Shown: positions 1 to 9,353, counted from the first letter of the stretch. The stretch: 64,000 nucleotides of DNA from Virgibacillus alimentarius (GCF_000709085.1 NZ_JFBD01000047.1:1-64000); one strand, 5' to 3'. Made by a program: numbers and translations. Notes: generated from the letters alone by a model not told the origin.

Positions 1-56
1 ACGTACGGTGGTGTGAGAGGTCGACTAACCAAGTAATGGTTAGTCACCTACTCGAT
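1..56 (+). mobile_element. 3' end of a group II intron (domain V tail and domain VI)
   Basis: The first bases (ACGTACGGT) look like the 3' strand of a group II intron domain V. They are followed by a complete domain VI. GACTAACC (23-30) pairs perfectly with GGTTAGTC (38-45) around a 7-base loop. The outer GAGAGG (15-20) pairs with CCT-A-CTC (47-53), leaving A50 unpaired. A50 lies seven bases before the likely end CGAT at 56, the usual place for the branch-point adenosine. The rest of the intron lies outside the window. The exact 3' splice site could be one or two bases either way. The ending differs from that of Ll.LtrB, so this intron probably belongs to a different class from the one at the right edge. 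Confidence 0.8.
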
Positions 57-243
57 TTATTTATGTGAGGAAAACGAACGCATGATTGTCTTAAAATAGA
101 GAGTGTAGTATTCGATTTATCGAAATTACTTTTGTTGATTAAAGTGTATCCGCGTTTTATTTTGTACTTTATGTCATGAAAGGCTCGTCTCTTGTCATAT
201 ACCTATAATAAATAGGTATTTGCCTACAGAAGGAGGGGAGGAC

Positions 244-819
244 ATGGAACTGATTGGTAACTATCTGATGGCTTATATTGAATTAGGAGGATTATTTGCA
301 CCAATATTATTCATAAGTTTCCATTTACTTCGGCCCCTATTTTTTATACCAGTTGTATTTATATGTATCTCTGGGGGCGTGTTATTTGGAACTGTGGCAG
401 GAACTATTTATTCGATTATAGGAATTACTTTATCGAGTATTATTTTTTATGGTGTAATCCGATGGATGCCAAAGACATTAGATAAACTTCTCAGTTTAAA
501 GACAAAATTAATAGGAGAACAATCCAAATTTACAATGTCGCAGATCGCACTCCTTCGACTTATCCCTTTTATTCATTTTCATCTTTTATCTATATGTTTA
601 ATTGAAATTTCGAGGAGTTTTAAGGATTATATGAAATCATCTTTATTATCTAATATTCCTTTAGCTTTTGTGTATACTTCGATTGGGAAATGGATTTCAA
701 ATTTATCCCCACTTCATGTTTTTATCTTTTTAGCGGTGTTACTGTCATTGATTTATATACTAAGAAGAAAAGAAATCAATATTAAATGGGAAGATTTTTT
801 CCAAGTAAGTACTTATTGA
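244..819 (+). CDS. TVP38/TMEM64-family membrane protein
   Basis: The product is a 191-residue integral membrane protein of the TVP38/TMEM64 (SNARE-associated/DedA-like) type. The family signature is visible as LRPLFFIPVV followed by a glycine-rich GVLFGTVAGT segment near residues 29-56. Several hydrophobic segments follow, and the C-terminus is basic. The ATG at 244 was chosen because GAAGGAGGGG lies 6-15 bases upstream; an upstream in-frame TTG at 220 has no ribosome site. Members are proposed to handle lipids or small solutes at the membrane, but the substrate here is unknown. A strong terminator begins at its stop codon, so it is probably a single-gene unit. Confidence 0.75.
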   Translation: MELIGNYLMAYIELGGLFAPILFISFHLLRPLFFIPVVFICISGGVLFGTVAGTIYSIIGITLSSIIFYGVIRWMPKTLDKLLSLKTKLIGEQSKFTMSQIALLRLIPFIHFHLLSICLIEISRSFKDYMKSSLLSNIPLAFVYTSIGKWISNLSPLHVFIFLAVLLSLIYILRRKEINIKWEDFFQVSTY

Positions 820-852
820 TACCATTCATACGTGTGAATGGTATTTTTTTTG
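819..852 (+). terminator. Rho-independent terminator of the TVP38-family gene
   Basis: ATACCATTCA (819-828) pairs perfectly with TGAATGGTAT (835-844), and a run of eight T follows. The stem starts on the last base of the stop codon. Confidence 0.9.
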
Positions 853-1023
853 ATTAGTATCCAAGAGGTTGTTATTAATAAAGGATTATCTTTGAAAAGG
901 TGAATCAAAGGCAGCGATTGAAATCTATGGAGATTCCTACATTAGCAAAAAAATATGCGAAAATAGCCTTTTTAATAATGCAATATGTTACAATCGAAAA
1001 AAAGGGAAAAGAGGTTAGCATTC

Positions 1024-1509
1024 GTGGATTGGAATACGTTGTTTACAATGCAAGAGAAACTTGATGAATATATTGAAGAAAAAAACAATATAAAAAATAC
1101 GGATGTTTTTCGGGAAAAATGCTTAGCTCTGTTAGTAGAGCTCGGTGAATTAGCGAATGAAACACGGTGTTTTAAATTTTGGAGTAAAAAGCCAAGAAAT
1201 GATGATTCTGTGATTTTAGAAGAATACGTAGATAATATACATTTTCTTTTATCGCTAGGGATTGAAAAAGGATACCGATACACAATGATTCCAGAGGTAA
1301 GAGATACTTTATCTGAATCAGAGCAGTTTATGCATATATTTGACGCATGTGTACAATTTAAAAAAGAGCCAACCAAAAATAATTATGAGCATTTATTTAA
1401 CCAATATCTATTGCTCGGAAATTTGCTTGGTTATAATGAAACAGATATACAAGAAGCTTATTTCAAAAAAAATGAAGTAAATTATGAAAGACAAAATCAA
1501 GGGTACTAA
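1024..1509 (+). CDS. All-alpha dimeric dUTP diphosphatase (dUTPase_2 family)
   Basis: This predicted 161-residue cytoplasmic enzyme would hydrolyse dUTP to dUMP and pyrophosphate, keeping uracil out of DNA and feeding dTMP synthesis. It shows the family layout: N-terminal WNTLFTMQEKLDEYI, a metal-binding helix LALLVELGELANETR followed by FKFW, a second acidic helix EEYVDNIHFLL, and the C-terminal YFKKNEVNYERQ segment. The GTG at 1024 is preferred because AAAGAGG lies nine bases upstream and it gives the normal family N-terminus; the ATG at 985 adds a basic extension and has no ribosome site. The gene sits just upstream of ysdC. Confidence 0.85.
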   Translation: MDWNTLFTMQEKLDEYIEEKNNIKNTDVFREKCLALLVELGELANETRCFKFWSKKPRNDDSVILEEYVDNIHFLLSLGIEKGYRYTMIPEVRDTLSESEQFMHIFDACVQFKKEPTKNNYEHLFNQYLLLGNLLGYNETDIQEAYFKKNEVNYERQNQGY

Positions 1510-1594
1510 TGATACTTTTTAAAAATTGTATTCTTTCTAAGAAAACAGATATAATGAAAGGGTAGAAAGTATTAAAAGGAGGATAAATTTACAT

Positions 1595-2680
1595 ATGGCA
1601 AAAACAGATGAAACACTTACGATGTTAAAGGATTTAACAGATGCAAGAGGAATTCCCGGTAATGAAAAAGAAGCAAGAGAAGTAATGGAAAATTACATAA
1701 AGCCTTATGCTGATAAAGTGTATACGGATAACTTAGGAAGCTTAATCGCAGAAAAAATAGGAAATCAAAATGGGCCTAAAATTATGGTTGCAGGACATTT
1801 AGATGAGGTTGGCTTTATGGTCACTCGTATTGATGATCAAGGTTTTATTTACTTCCAGACTGTTGGCGGATGGTGGAGCCAGGTTATGCTGGCACAACGT
1901 GTAACTATTTTAACGGCCAAAGGGGATATCACAGGTGTGATCGGCTCTAAACCACCGCACATTTTATCTGCTGAAGCGCGAAAAAAACCTGTAGAAATTA
2001 AAGACATGTTCATTGATATCGGTGCATCCAGTAAAGAAGAAGCGAGCGAATTTGGTGTGCGTCCAGGTGATTCTATCGTACCGTATTTTGAATTTACTCC
2101 TTTAAAAAATGAAAAGATGTTACTAGCAAAAGCTTGGGATAATAGAATAGGCTGTGCAATAGCTATTAAAGTGTTAACGTTGTTAAAAGAAGAGGATCAT
2201 CCAAATATCGTATACGGTGTAGGAACAATCCAAGAAGAAGTTGGTTTGCGCGGGGCGAAAACCGCGACAAATATGATTGCCCCAGATATTGGTTTTGCAG
2301 TTGATGTTGGAATAGCTGGTGATACACCAGGAATAAGTGATAAAGATGCTGACAGTAAATTAGGTGAAGGACCTCAAATTATTTTATATGATGCATCCAT
2401 GATATCGCATAAAGGTGTACGTGAATTGATCATAGATACTGCAGAGGAACATAATATACCTTTCCAATACGCAACAATGGCAGGTGGGGGAACAGATTCG
2501 GGTTCCATTCACCTAACTGCTAACGGAGTTCCTGCATTGTCGATCACTATAGCAACGAGATACATTCATTCGCATGCAGCAATATTACACCGAGACGACT
2601 TTGAAAATGCTGTAAAATTAATCGTTGAAACAATAAAAAAATTAGATACTGATACAGTAAAGGAAATTAAATTTGCGTAG
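1595..2680 (+). CDS. ysdC: M42-family metallo-aminopeptidase YsdC
   Basis: A 361-residue cytosolic M42 peptidase, a family that forms large tetrahedral complexes removing N-terminal residues from peptides. The two-metal site is complete: His68 in AGHLDEVG, Asp182 in AWDNRIG, the catalytic pair Glu214-Glu215 in IQEEVGLRG, Asp237 in AVDVG and a C-terminal histidine in YIHSHAAI (residues 323-330). AAAGGAGG precedes the ATG. In B. subtilis ysdC lies in the same neighbourhood downstream of the rplT region. A strong hairpin terminator follows. The family includes glutamyl- and leucyl-preferring enzymes; specificity cannot be read here. Confidence 0.9.
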   Translation: MAKTDETLTMLKDLTDARGIPGNEKEAREVMENYIKPYADKVYTDNLGSLIAEKIGNQNGPKIMVAGHLDEVGFMVTRIDDQGFIYFQTVGGWWSQVMLAQRVTILTAKGDITGVIGSKPPHILSAEARKKPVEIKDMFIDIGASSKEEASEFGVRPGDSIVPYFEFTPLKNEKMLLAKAWDNRIGCAIAIKVLTLLKEEDHPNIVYGVGTIQEEVGLRGAKTATNMIAPDIGFAVDVGIAGDTPGISDKDADSKLGEGPQIILYDASMISHKGVRELIIDTAEEHNIPFQYATMAGGGTDSGSIHLTANGVPALSITIATRYIHSHAAILHRDDFENAVKLIVETIKKLDTDTVKEIKFA

Positions 2681-2705
2681 GTTTATTCATATATTGTGAT
2701 AGGAG

Positions 2706-2740
2706 AAGATCAGCAATTATTCTGTTGCTGATCTTTTCTA
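2706..2740 (+). terminator. Terminator downstream of ysdC
   Basis: AAGATCAGCAA (2706-2716) pairs perfectly with TTGCTGATCTT (2725-2735), with a T-rich tail. It separates ysdC from the convergent transglycosylase gene and may stop transcription from both sides. Confidence 0.85.
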
Positions 2741-3358
2741 TGCTAAATCATTCTTCATTATTTTATTTACATAATTCTTTGTCTCACGGAATGGGGGAAC
2801 CCCCTGATGTTTATCAACATTACCTGGTCCTGCATTATAAGCAGCGAGAGCAAGTTCTTTGTTTCCGTTATATCTTTTTAGCATTTGACTTAAATATTTT
2901 TTTCCAGCTTCGATATTTTGCTTAGGATCAAACGGATCAGATACACCTAACCCCAGTGCTGTTCCAGGCATCAATTGCATCAGACCCTGTGCACCTGCAG
3001 AACTTTGTGCTTGTACATTATAATTCGATTCTGCCATAATGACAGAATGAATGAGACTTTCATCGACATTAAATTTTTTTGCCGCTTCCTGTATGTATTG
3101 ATCAATCGTTGCAGACACAGGATCATGAGTGACCTTGGACCTGGATTGGAGAGAAGAAGCATTATAATTAATAGGATAATGATCATTGCTCGCTTTTTTG
3201 TTCGTTTTATTTAGGGCAGTTGCTTCATTTATCTTTGCTTGTAGCAATTGCCTAAATGCATTTGGCATCGATGAATCATGAGATATCCCGTTATTATTCA
3301 TTCTATGTACGGACATTACTTGATGTTGAATCAGTCGCTGTAAATCGTTTGTTTCCAT
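2738..3358 (-). CDS. SLT-type lytic transglycosylase (CwlQ/YjbJ-like)
   Basis: A 206-residue protein with a C-terminal soluble-lytic-transglycosylase domain that would cleave the MurNAc-GlcNAc bond of peptidoglycan. The catalytic Glu110 sits in VIMAESNYN; the family motifs [10 protein letters not shown] (125-134) and AYNAGPGNV (173-181) follow. The N-terminal 80 residues are polar with no evident signal peptide, as in B. subtilis CwlQ/YjbJ, which is the closest relative I recognise. A good AGGAGGG ribosome site precedes the ATG. It could act in cell-wall turnover, motility or sporulation; the sequence does not decide. Confidence 0.85.
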   Translation of the reverse strand: METNDLQRLIQHQVMSVHRMNNNGISHDSSMPNAFRQLLQAKINEATALNKTNKKASNDHYPINYNASSLQSRSKVTHDPVSATIDQYIQEAAKKFNVDESLIHSVIMAESNYNVQAQSSAGAQGLMQLMPGTALGLGVSDPFDPKQNIEAGKKYLSQMLKRYNGNKELALAAYNAGPGNVDKHQGVPPFRETKNYVNKIMKNDLA

Positions 3359-3423
3359 TTAGTTATTCCCTCCTATAATATATTTTTATTTTACTACAAA
3401 AGACCCATAAAACAATGTTCGAT

Positions 3424-4095
3424 TTATAAGGATATTACATTTTCACCTGATTTACTTAAAATATTTTTGTAAAAGGGATCTTCTCCAATACAAAATACAC
3501 GATCACAGAGATGATTAATTTCATCCATATCATGTGTAGTGTAGACAATTATTTTTTCCTTATTTATTGCATGTTCTAGCAGATAATTACCAATTTCTTT
3601 TCGTGACTTAAGATCAATTCCTACAGTTGGCTCATCTAATAATAATACAAGTGGATTATGGATCAGACTGATTGCTAAATTTAATTTACGCTTCATTCCA
3701 CCTGAAAGTGTTTTTACTGGCTCTTTCCACTTTTCAAGTTTCATATCCAAGCACAGTTGTCTTAATTGTTCTTTATTCTTTCTTTTCCACGATAATTTTT
3801 CAAAAAAGATCATATTTTCCTCAACTGTAAACTCTTCCCAAACAGCAATCTCTTGAGGTACAAAGCCAATTTGTTTACGAATATTTGTTTTATTTTTTTG
3901 ATAAGGTTCACCATTTAAAGCTACCGTACCTTTAGAAGGTTTTAGAGTTGTTGCCAGTATACTGAGTAAAGTAGACTTTCCTGCACCATTTTCTCCAACA
4001 AGTCCTATAATTTCTCCTTTAGCTATAGAAAAAGAAATATCATTAAGTATCAACTTTTTTCCGTAAGATTTTGTTAATCCGTGTGCATTAAGCAT
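3424..4095 (-). CDS. ABC transporter ATP-binding protein
   Basis: A 223-residue nucleotide-binding subunit. Walker A is GENGAGKST (34-42), the Q-loop is Gln81, the ABC signature LSGGM is at 130-134, Walker B LLLDEP at 151-156 and the switch histidine at 188. The ATG at 4095 is chosen because AAAGGAGA lies six bases before it; its first codons overlap the end of the upstream permease by eight bases, so the two are translationally coupled. It is short and lacks the C-terminal extension of many drug-exporter ATPases. It presumably powers the two ABC-2 permeases encoded just upstream. Confidence 0.92.
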   Translation of the reverse strand: MLNAHGLTKSYGKKLILNDISFSIAKGEIIGLVGENGAGKSTLLSILATTLKPSKGTVALNGEPYQKNKTNIRKQIGFVPQEIAVWEEFTVEENMIFFEKLSWKRKNKEQLRQLCLDMKLEKWKEPVKTLSGGMKRKLNLAISLIHNPLVLLLDEPTVGIDLKSRKEIGNYLLEHAINKEKIIVYTTHDMDEINHLCDRVFCIGEDPFYKNILSKSGENVISL

Positions 4096-5221
4096 TGTAT
4101 TTCTCCTTTCGCCCACACCATAAACCTAATAAAGCAATCAATATAACAGACCATAAATAACTTATTTGTCCTGATAGAAAGGCATGAAGCGGGTTAAAAT
4201 ATTCTACCCAATTATAATTTCTTGTAATGCTTTCAATTGGGAGAATAGCTCCACTTGCAATTGATAAAAATAAAGTAATGATAAATGAAACACTGTAAAA
4301 TAAGAATATGTTCTTAAAACATAAGGCTAATAGAAATGCTCCTGTATTTAACATTAACCGAAAGGAGAGGATTGCACCAATGAAAGATAAATTTACCGGT
4401 TCTTTTAAAAAGGTATGAAATATACCGATCGCCACCATATCAAACATTAGAAAAAGGATCGTGTACAGTAAAAAGTTATACAATAAGTATTTTTTCCATG
4501 TAAAGCGTATAAACACAAAACGTGGTAAAATATTTGCATTCTGCTCTTTTATCAACCAATCAAATATAAATAAAGTAGTTAAAATACTTAATAATGCCCA
4601 AATACCCCAGGTATCCAAAGTGAATAATTCCCTTTTTGGTCCTTGTTTATCCGTATTGGAAAAGGTAAATTTGGTATAAAGTAGGTTTTCTTCTTTTTGA
4701 ATGGATTTGCTTTTATTTATAATTTCCTTCCAAGACCATTGTTCTTTTTGTGGGTATTGTTCACTTAGATGTTGGATAATGTGAGCAGCTTTTGATCTGC
4801 TAGTTTCTTGTTGAGCATAGGATATTATCATTTCTTTGATTGGTGAAAAGGCAAAGGATAAATCAGATTGATAGCTTGTAATTAATTGATTACGCTTTCC
4901 TTGACGTATTTTCTCTTCGTATCCCTCGTGTATGATAAAAACGCTATCCAGCTCATGCTTCTTTAGCCGGTGAAGCGCATCGTCTTCGGTAGTTTCATAA
5001 ACCCGGATAAAAGGTGTTTCTTTTATGTGCTGATAAAGTTCCATTGACGAGTTTGTTTTTTCTTCCAATATAATTCCAACGGGAACTTTTGTATCCGATT
5101 GAATGATATTCATTAAGTTTATAATAGCAAGTGTAGTAAGAATAGGGAACAATAACCAAAATAACAGGCTGAGCCACTGTTTTTTAATATGAATCAAGCG
5201 CGTCTTAAGGATGTCTCTCAT
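4088..5221 (-). CDS. ABC-2 type permease (second of pair)
   Basis: A 377-residue membrane protein of the ABC-2 export fold. It has one N-terminal membrane helix (about 14-37), a roughly 160-residue polar domain expected outside the cell, then a block of hydrophobic helices (about 203-372). It overlaps the upstream permease by the four bases ATGA, and its product probably pairs with it as a heterodimer. The layout of ATPase plus two permeases with large outer loops resembles LnrLMN/NatAB-type exporters. The cargo is unknown. Confidence 0.8.
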   Translation of the reverse strand: MRDILKTRLIHIKKQWLSLLFWLLFPILTTLAIINLMNIIQSDTKVPVGIILEEKTNSSMELYQHIKETPFIRVYETTEDDALHRLKKHELDSVFIIHEGYEEKIRQGKRNQLITSYQSDLSFAFSPIKEMIISYAQQETSRSKAAHIIQHLSEQYPQKEQWSWKEIINKSKSIQKEENLLYTKFTFSNTDKQGPKRELFTLDTWGIWALLSILTTLFIFDWLIKEQNANILPRFVFIRFTWKKYLLYNFLLYTILFLMFDMVAIGIFHTFLKEPVNLSFIGAILSFRLMLNTGAFLLALCFKNIFLFYSVSFIITLFLSIASGAILPIESITRNYNWVEYFNPLHAFLSGQISYLWSVILIALLGLWCGRKEKYNA

Positions 5222-6441
5222 TGCTGGACACGCTCCTTTCCTAATGAAAGTCCCATAAGGATTAACAAACCTGCCCCGTTCATTAATAGCAATGGAAGAT
5301 AATCAGCATAATAACGTCCGTTTAAGACAATTTCCTGAAGCCAATGAAAAGTCACACTAGAAAAAATATAAGGCATAAATGATTGAATTTGTAATGGATA
5401 GTAAAGACTCGGTATAAAAGATCCGCTTAGCATTAATATAATACCTAGTATGGTTAATTGTAAAAACAGTCGAAGTTTCATTGCAGCTATCAATGTTTCT
5501 ATCACCGCAAATGTAATGAGTAAAAGTATGCTATAAAGTCCCATAATAATGCTAATTCGCAGGTAGTTCGCTCCCCACACTTGAAAAGATAAAGAGTAGT
5601 TTAATATAGCAAACGAAATAATTGCAAATAAAGCAGTAACGAGTAATGTAACGAGCATTCTAGCAAAAATTTGATGCAGTTCTATAACCCCATAAAGTTT
5701 CATCCGCGTTTTTATACGCTGTGTTTCTTCTCTATGTAGAAATGTATAAATGATAAAAATCCAAATGGATATGGTTATAAACCAGCTGGCAATACTAAAA
5801 TAGTCTGTTGGGGATGATGTAGCCTGGTTTTTTAATTCTTTTTGGTCTATGAGTTTATCCTTTCCTATTGTATAAAATAAAAAGTTCTTAAATTGCTCAA
5901 ACAACATGTCATGTCGTGTTTCATCATCAATAGCCAATGCCTTTGCAAAATGATTAATGGTTAAGATATTAGCTTGTGAGGTACGAATATGTCTTGCTAC
6001 GCTGTCAATTAGTTCTTTTATTAAGTGACTCTCTGTCACTTGGTTTGGATTCCCTTTGATAGGTATTGTAACAGGGGTTCCATTATACAAGTTTTTGGTA
6101 AAGTTTTTTGGTAGTTCTATATAACTGCTGATCCTATTTTTGTTTATACCATTGATTGCTTCATTTTCGGACATATTGGCTAGTTTAATATAATCTCCTA
6201 ATTGTGATGTTTCGTCAATCATTTCAACAACTAATTGAGTTTCTTCAGATTTATCCAAATCGACTATTCCAACTTTAATCGGTTTACTGTCTGGGGGTGA
6301 GAAAAAAGCCACAATGATTGTAACAATTAATCCAATAGTAATGATTGGCAGAAGCAAAAGAAGAGGAAGTGAGATCCACTTCCTCCGTAATTGTATAAAG
6401 TTGTTTTTAGTAAAAAGGAACATCTGTCTTAAAAAGTTCAT
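5218..6441 (-). CDS. ABC-2 type permease (first of pair)
   Basis: A 407-residue permease with the same plan as its neighbour: an N-terminal membrane helix (about 20-46), a polar domain to about residue 210 that begins DSKPIKVGIVDLDKSEE, as in other ABC-2 permeases, then several membrane helices to the C-terminus. It lies 18 bases downstream of the membrane-anchored 529-residue protein and overlaps the next permease by four bases, so all four genes look like one operon. Function is presumably export or membrane-stress resistance; the substrate cannot be inferred. Confidence 0.8.
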   Translation of the reverse strand: MNFLRQMFLFTKNNFIQLRRKWISLPLLLLLPIITIGLIVTIIVAFFSPPDSKPIKVGIVDLDKSEETQLVVEMIDETSQLGDYIKLANMSENEAINGINKNRISSYIELPKNFTKNLYNGTPVTIPIKGNPNQVTESHLIKELIDSVARHIRTSQANILTINHFAKALAIDDETRHDMLFEQFKNFLFYTIGKDKLIDQKELKNQATSSPTDYFSIASWFITISIWIFIIYTFLHREETQRIKTRMKLYGVIELHQIFARMLVTLLVTALFAIISFAILNYSLSFQVWGANYLRISIIMGLYSILLLITFAVIETLIAAMKLRLFLQLTILGIILMLSGSFIPSLYYPLQIQSFMPYIFSSVTFHWLQEIVLNGRYYADYLPLLLMNGAGLLILMGLSLGKERVQQ

Positions 6442-6459
6442 ACAATCACATCCAGTTCA

Positions 6460-8049
6460 TTAAAAGCTCATTCCTGGTCCGCCCATAATACCAAGAAACC
6501 ACTGTTGTGCTTGAGGAGCTACATCTGTTTCGAAATAATTCTTGAGTTCATCCACATTCATACTACCTAGATCTTTGATATTATCTTCTTTAGGCATCTC
6601 GACACTCTTTATCGTTTTTCCTTTATTTTTAATATGCAGAGAGGCCATTTCCTGGGTAATGTTTAAAGATGGAAATTCAACTGAAAAACTGTGTTCCGCA
6701 CTCATTTTATCCTTCTCATAATTAGCATTTCCAGTCCAAATCAATTTGCCACTGTCACCATATTGGTCATCTATGGAAAATTGACGCTCAAATTCACGCT
6801 TGCCATCTTTTAGCGTACTATTACCTTCGTATGCCAATTCCATATTCTCGGCAGATAGTTTAATAGAATCAGTTGCTTTATCATCTTTGGTTGAAAAATC
6901 TCCAGTAACACTTGCTGAACTTTCTTCATAGTCATCTGAAAATGCAAGTTTATAGTCGAAGATTTGATTGTTATCTTCTAATTTTTGCGTTCCATTCACT
7001 GTAAACTTTGCTAATTGGTCTTTTGTTGGTCCCATTTCTACAGAAAATTCGCGCTTAACTATTAATTTGTCTTTTGTCCATATGGTAGATGTTATCCCAT
7101 CAGGTATTTTAAAATCTTTAAGTCCATCTTGTGCTTCTTTTAAAGCATCATCAAAATCGTTCATCATTTCATCAAAATTCATATCCAAACTAGCGTCTGC
7201 CGGCATTCCAAATTGTTGCATTTCAATTTGTTCTTGCATAATTTCTTTTAATCTATCATCTTTTTGCATTTTTTCAAAAATAGCCTTTAAAATATCTTTT
7301 ACCTCATCCTCGGAAAGATGCATTGTCATTTTTTTGGTGTCTACAGATTCATCGTTTATTTTTACTGTTTCATCTGTAATTTTAAATGCACTATCCGGGA
7401 GTTTGTCATAAATCATTTTTAAGTATTCTTCATTGAAATACTTCTGATCTTCTTCAGATAAACCTCGTTTAAAGAAAACTTCAAAGTTTGGATTCTCCTC
7501 ACCAGTGAATGTCATGGGATCTAGTTCATGAAGGAATTTTCCTATGTCCTTATCTTTTATTTGAAGTAATTCTTCAAGAAATGGCAGGCCGATAGTAGCT
7601 TTTTCATCGGTTAAATAAAATTGAACATCGTCAATTTCAATATCCCCAAAACTTCCTTTTATTTCAGAAGCTATTTGTTTTTTTTCCATATCCGCAGAAG
7701 TAGTAAGTGTAATTGTTGAGTTATTAATGATTTCTTGTGGACTCATTGCTCCATAGCCTGATGAAGCAGTTGGGTCATTGTATTCTGCTGAAAGGTCTAT
7801 AACTGTCTCGGTCGGATTATTTTCCGTTTGTTCTAACCAATCAAATTCTGGCTTGAAGCGCTCCTCTACTTTATCCGTAAGAAACTCCATTGATTTTTTT
7901 TCTGAAAGGAAGTACTTTTCTTTGTCAGACAAATTTAACATTACATAAGCTGCTACACCACCTCCTATGACAAGAACTGCTGCAATAATAATTGCTACAA
8001 TCTTTTTTGGAAACCCCTTTTTTTGTCCATCGTTAAGCGTTTCTTCCAT
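6460..8049 (-). CDS. Membrane-anchored extracytoplasmic protein of the ABC operon
   Basis: This 529-residue protein has a short charged cytoplasmic tail, one membrane helix (about 18-38) and some 490 residues outside the cell, rich in Asp, Glu, Lys and Met and without cysteines. I do not recognise a characterised family; from memory it resembles conserved unknowns (DUF6583-like) found beside ABC-2 transporters in Bacillaceae. As first gene of the four-gene unit it may be an accessory or substrate-handling subunit, which is inference from position only. GAAAGGAGAAGAAGG precedes the ATG. Confidence 0.7.
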   Translation of the reverse strand: MEETLNDGQKKGFPKKIVAIIIAAVLVIGGGVAAYVMLNLSDKEKYFLSEKKSMEFLTDKVEERFKPEFDWLEQTENNPTETVIDLSAEYNDPTASSGYGAMSPQEIINNSTITLTTSADMEKKQIASEIKGSFGDIEIDDVQFYLTDEKATIGLPFLEELLQIKDKDIGKFLHELDPMTFTGEENPNFEVFFKRGLSEEDQKYFNEEYLKMIYDKLPDSAFKITDETVKINDESVDTKKMTMHLSEDEVKDILKAIFEKMQKDDRLKEIMQEQIEMQQFGMPADASLDMNFDEMMNDFDDALKEAQDGLKDFKIPDGITSTIWTKDKLIVKREFSVEMGPTKDQLAKFTVNGTQKLEDNNQIFDYKLAFSDDYEESSASVTGDFSTKDDKATDSIKLSAENMELAYEGNSTLKDGKREFERQFSIDDQYGDSGKLIWTGNANYEKDKMSAEHSFSVEFPSLNITQEMASLHIKNKGKTIKSVEMPKEDNIKDLGSMNVDELKNYFETDVAPQAQQWFLGIMGGPGMSF

Positions 8050-8202
8050 TCCTTCTTCTCCTTTCTATTTCTGTTTCATGCTTTCCATATATATGTATTA
8101 TTCAAGGCACGTAATGATAACTAAAAAGCATGTATATTGATTTTATCTCAATTTATAAAATTTAGTCAAATTATGTCGGGAAATATTTTCCTTCTTCAAC
8201 AT

Positions 8203-8240
8203 AAAAGATGGATTCTTCTTCATTTAGAAATCCATCTTTT
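8203..8240 (-). terminator. Terminator downstream of sspI
   Basis: AAAAGATGGATT (8203-8214) pairs perfectly with AATCCATCTTTT (8229-8240). The A/T-rich flanks allow action on either strand; it sits just past the minus-strand sspI stop. Confidence 0.85.
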
Positions 8241-8258
8241 TAAAGAATTGATTTATTT

Positions 8259-8477
8259 TTAACTTGTTGCTTGCTTGACACCTTGTTCTAATGCACCAAT
8301 CATTTCTTGTTTTTCTTGTTCTCCAGATTGCTTCCATATCAATTCAAAAAGTACTCCTAACCCCGGAAGCATTTTTTCTTCCCCTTTTTGAATAGCATCA
8401 ACGATTGTTGCTTCTAATTGTTCTTGATCATTGGAAGCAATATTGGACACAATTGCTTTCCGTAAATTTAGATCCAT
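8259..8477 (-). CDS. sspI: Small acid-soluble spore protein I
   Basis: A 72-residue SspI homologue, close to the 71 residues in B. subtilis. Recognisable features are the N-terminal [13 protein letters not shown], the acidic [18 protein letters not shown] centre and a Q/E-rich C-terminus. Members are minor spore-core proteins made in the forespore. It is transcribed away from the rRNA methyltransferase gene, the same divergent arrangement as sspI/ysgA in B. subtilis. A sigma-G promoter is expected upstream but I could not place one with confidence. Confidence 0.92.
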   Translation of the reverse strand: MDLNLRKAIVSNIASNDQEQLEATIVDAIQKGEEKMLPGLGVLFELIWKQSGEQEKQEMIGALEQGVKQATS

Positions 8478-8577
8478 CTAAAATCACCTCTACTTCAGTT
8501 AGAATTTATCGATAGTTTGACCGATATAGGCCGAAATATGTATGATATAACAATAATGAAGAATAGGAATGAAAAAT

Positions 8578-9315
8578 ATGATAACATCTGTACAAAATCA
8601 AAAAGTAAAATATTGGAAGAAATTACAAAAAAGAAAGGGTAGAATTAAGGCTGGGATGTTCCTGATTGAAGGATACCACTTAATCGAGGAGGCTAAGCGT
8701 AGTAATTGGGATATTCATGAAATTATTATCAAAGAAGATCAACAGGTTCCGGATTGGTGCATGGACTTTACAATAGAAAAAGTAAACAAAACTGTTTTTC
8801 ATCACATTGCACAAACGGAGTCACCGCAAGGAATTATTGCTGTTGTTAAGATGAATCAGACAGAATGCTATCCAGGGAATTATATGCTGCTTATCGATGC
8901 GGTACAGGATCCGGGTAATCTTGGTACCATGATTCGGACAGCGGATGCCGCTGGATTTGATGCGATTATCTTAGGAGAGGGGACAGTGGATGTATATAAT
9001 GATAAGGTAATTCGGTCTACACAGGGTTCTCTCTTTCATATTCCTGTTTTACAGAGGAATCTTTTAGAAACAATATCAATATTAAAAAAAGAAGGATTTC
9101 GAATATGGGCTTCGGCATTGTCAGGTGCAGAACCATATAATCAAATAGAGGTTGAGGATAAAGTTGCGCTAATTATAGGCAATGAGGGAGCAGGTATTCA
9201 AGATACATTGCTTCACGAAGCTGATTCCATTGTAAATATTCCCATCTACGGAAGAGCCGAATCTTTAAATGCTAGTATTGCTGCTGGCATTTTAATGTAT
9301 TATATTAGAGGATAA
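8578..9315 (+). CDS. ysgA: TrmH/SpoU-family rRNA 2'-O-methyltransferase (YsgA)
   Basis: A 245-residue SPOUT methyltransferase. An N-terminal substrate-binding segment (MITSVQNQKVKYWKKL) precedes the knotted SAM-binding domain with its three motifs: the asparagine in QDPGNLGTMIRTADAAG (N-terminal third of the domain), LIIGNEGAG, and the C-terminal PIYGRAESLNASIAAGI. The ATG at 8578 gives the typical start and lies nine bases after AGGA; an ATG at 8569 is also in frame. Its rRNA target nucleotide is unknown. It is upstream of pheST as in B. subtilis, but pheST has its own promoter. Confidence 0.88.
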   Translation: MITSVQNQKVKYWKKLQKRKGRIKAGMFLIEGYHLIEEAKRSNWDIHEIIIKEDQQVPDWCMDFTIEKVNKTVFHHIAQTESPQGIIAVVKMNQTECYPGNYMLLIDAVQDPGNLGTMIRTADAAGFDAIILGEGTVDVYNDKVIRSTQGSLFHIPVLQRNLLETISILKKEGFRIWASALSGAEPYNQIEVEDKVALIIGNEGAGIQDTLLHEADSIVNIPIYGRAESLNASIAAGILMYYIRG

Positions 9316-9318
9316 AGC

Positions 9319-9347
9319 TTGCAATTATTTGTGCGATTCTCTATAAT
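9319..9347 (+). promoter_or_regulatory. Sigma-A promoter of the pheST leader
   Basis: TTGCAA (9319-9324) and TATAAT (9342-9347) are 17 bases apart, placing transcription start near 9354, just before the T-box leader. Confidence 0.85.
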
Positions 9348-9353
9348 GAAAGA

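Noticed and set aside
972-1376. Antisense reading frame over the dUTPase gene
   Set aside because: No ribosome site, low-complexity Ser/Phe-rich translation and a strong real gene on the other strand.
6968-7411. Plus-strand frame inside the 529-residue membrane protein gene
   Set aside because: Ser/Ile/Phe-rich shadow of an acidic, Lys-rich coding region; no start signals.
8112-8130. Shared string with 27747-27765 (ATAACTAAAAAG..TGTAT)
   Set aside because: Too short and AT-rich to be called a repeat.
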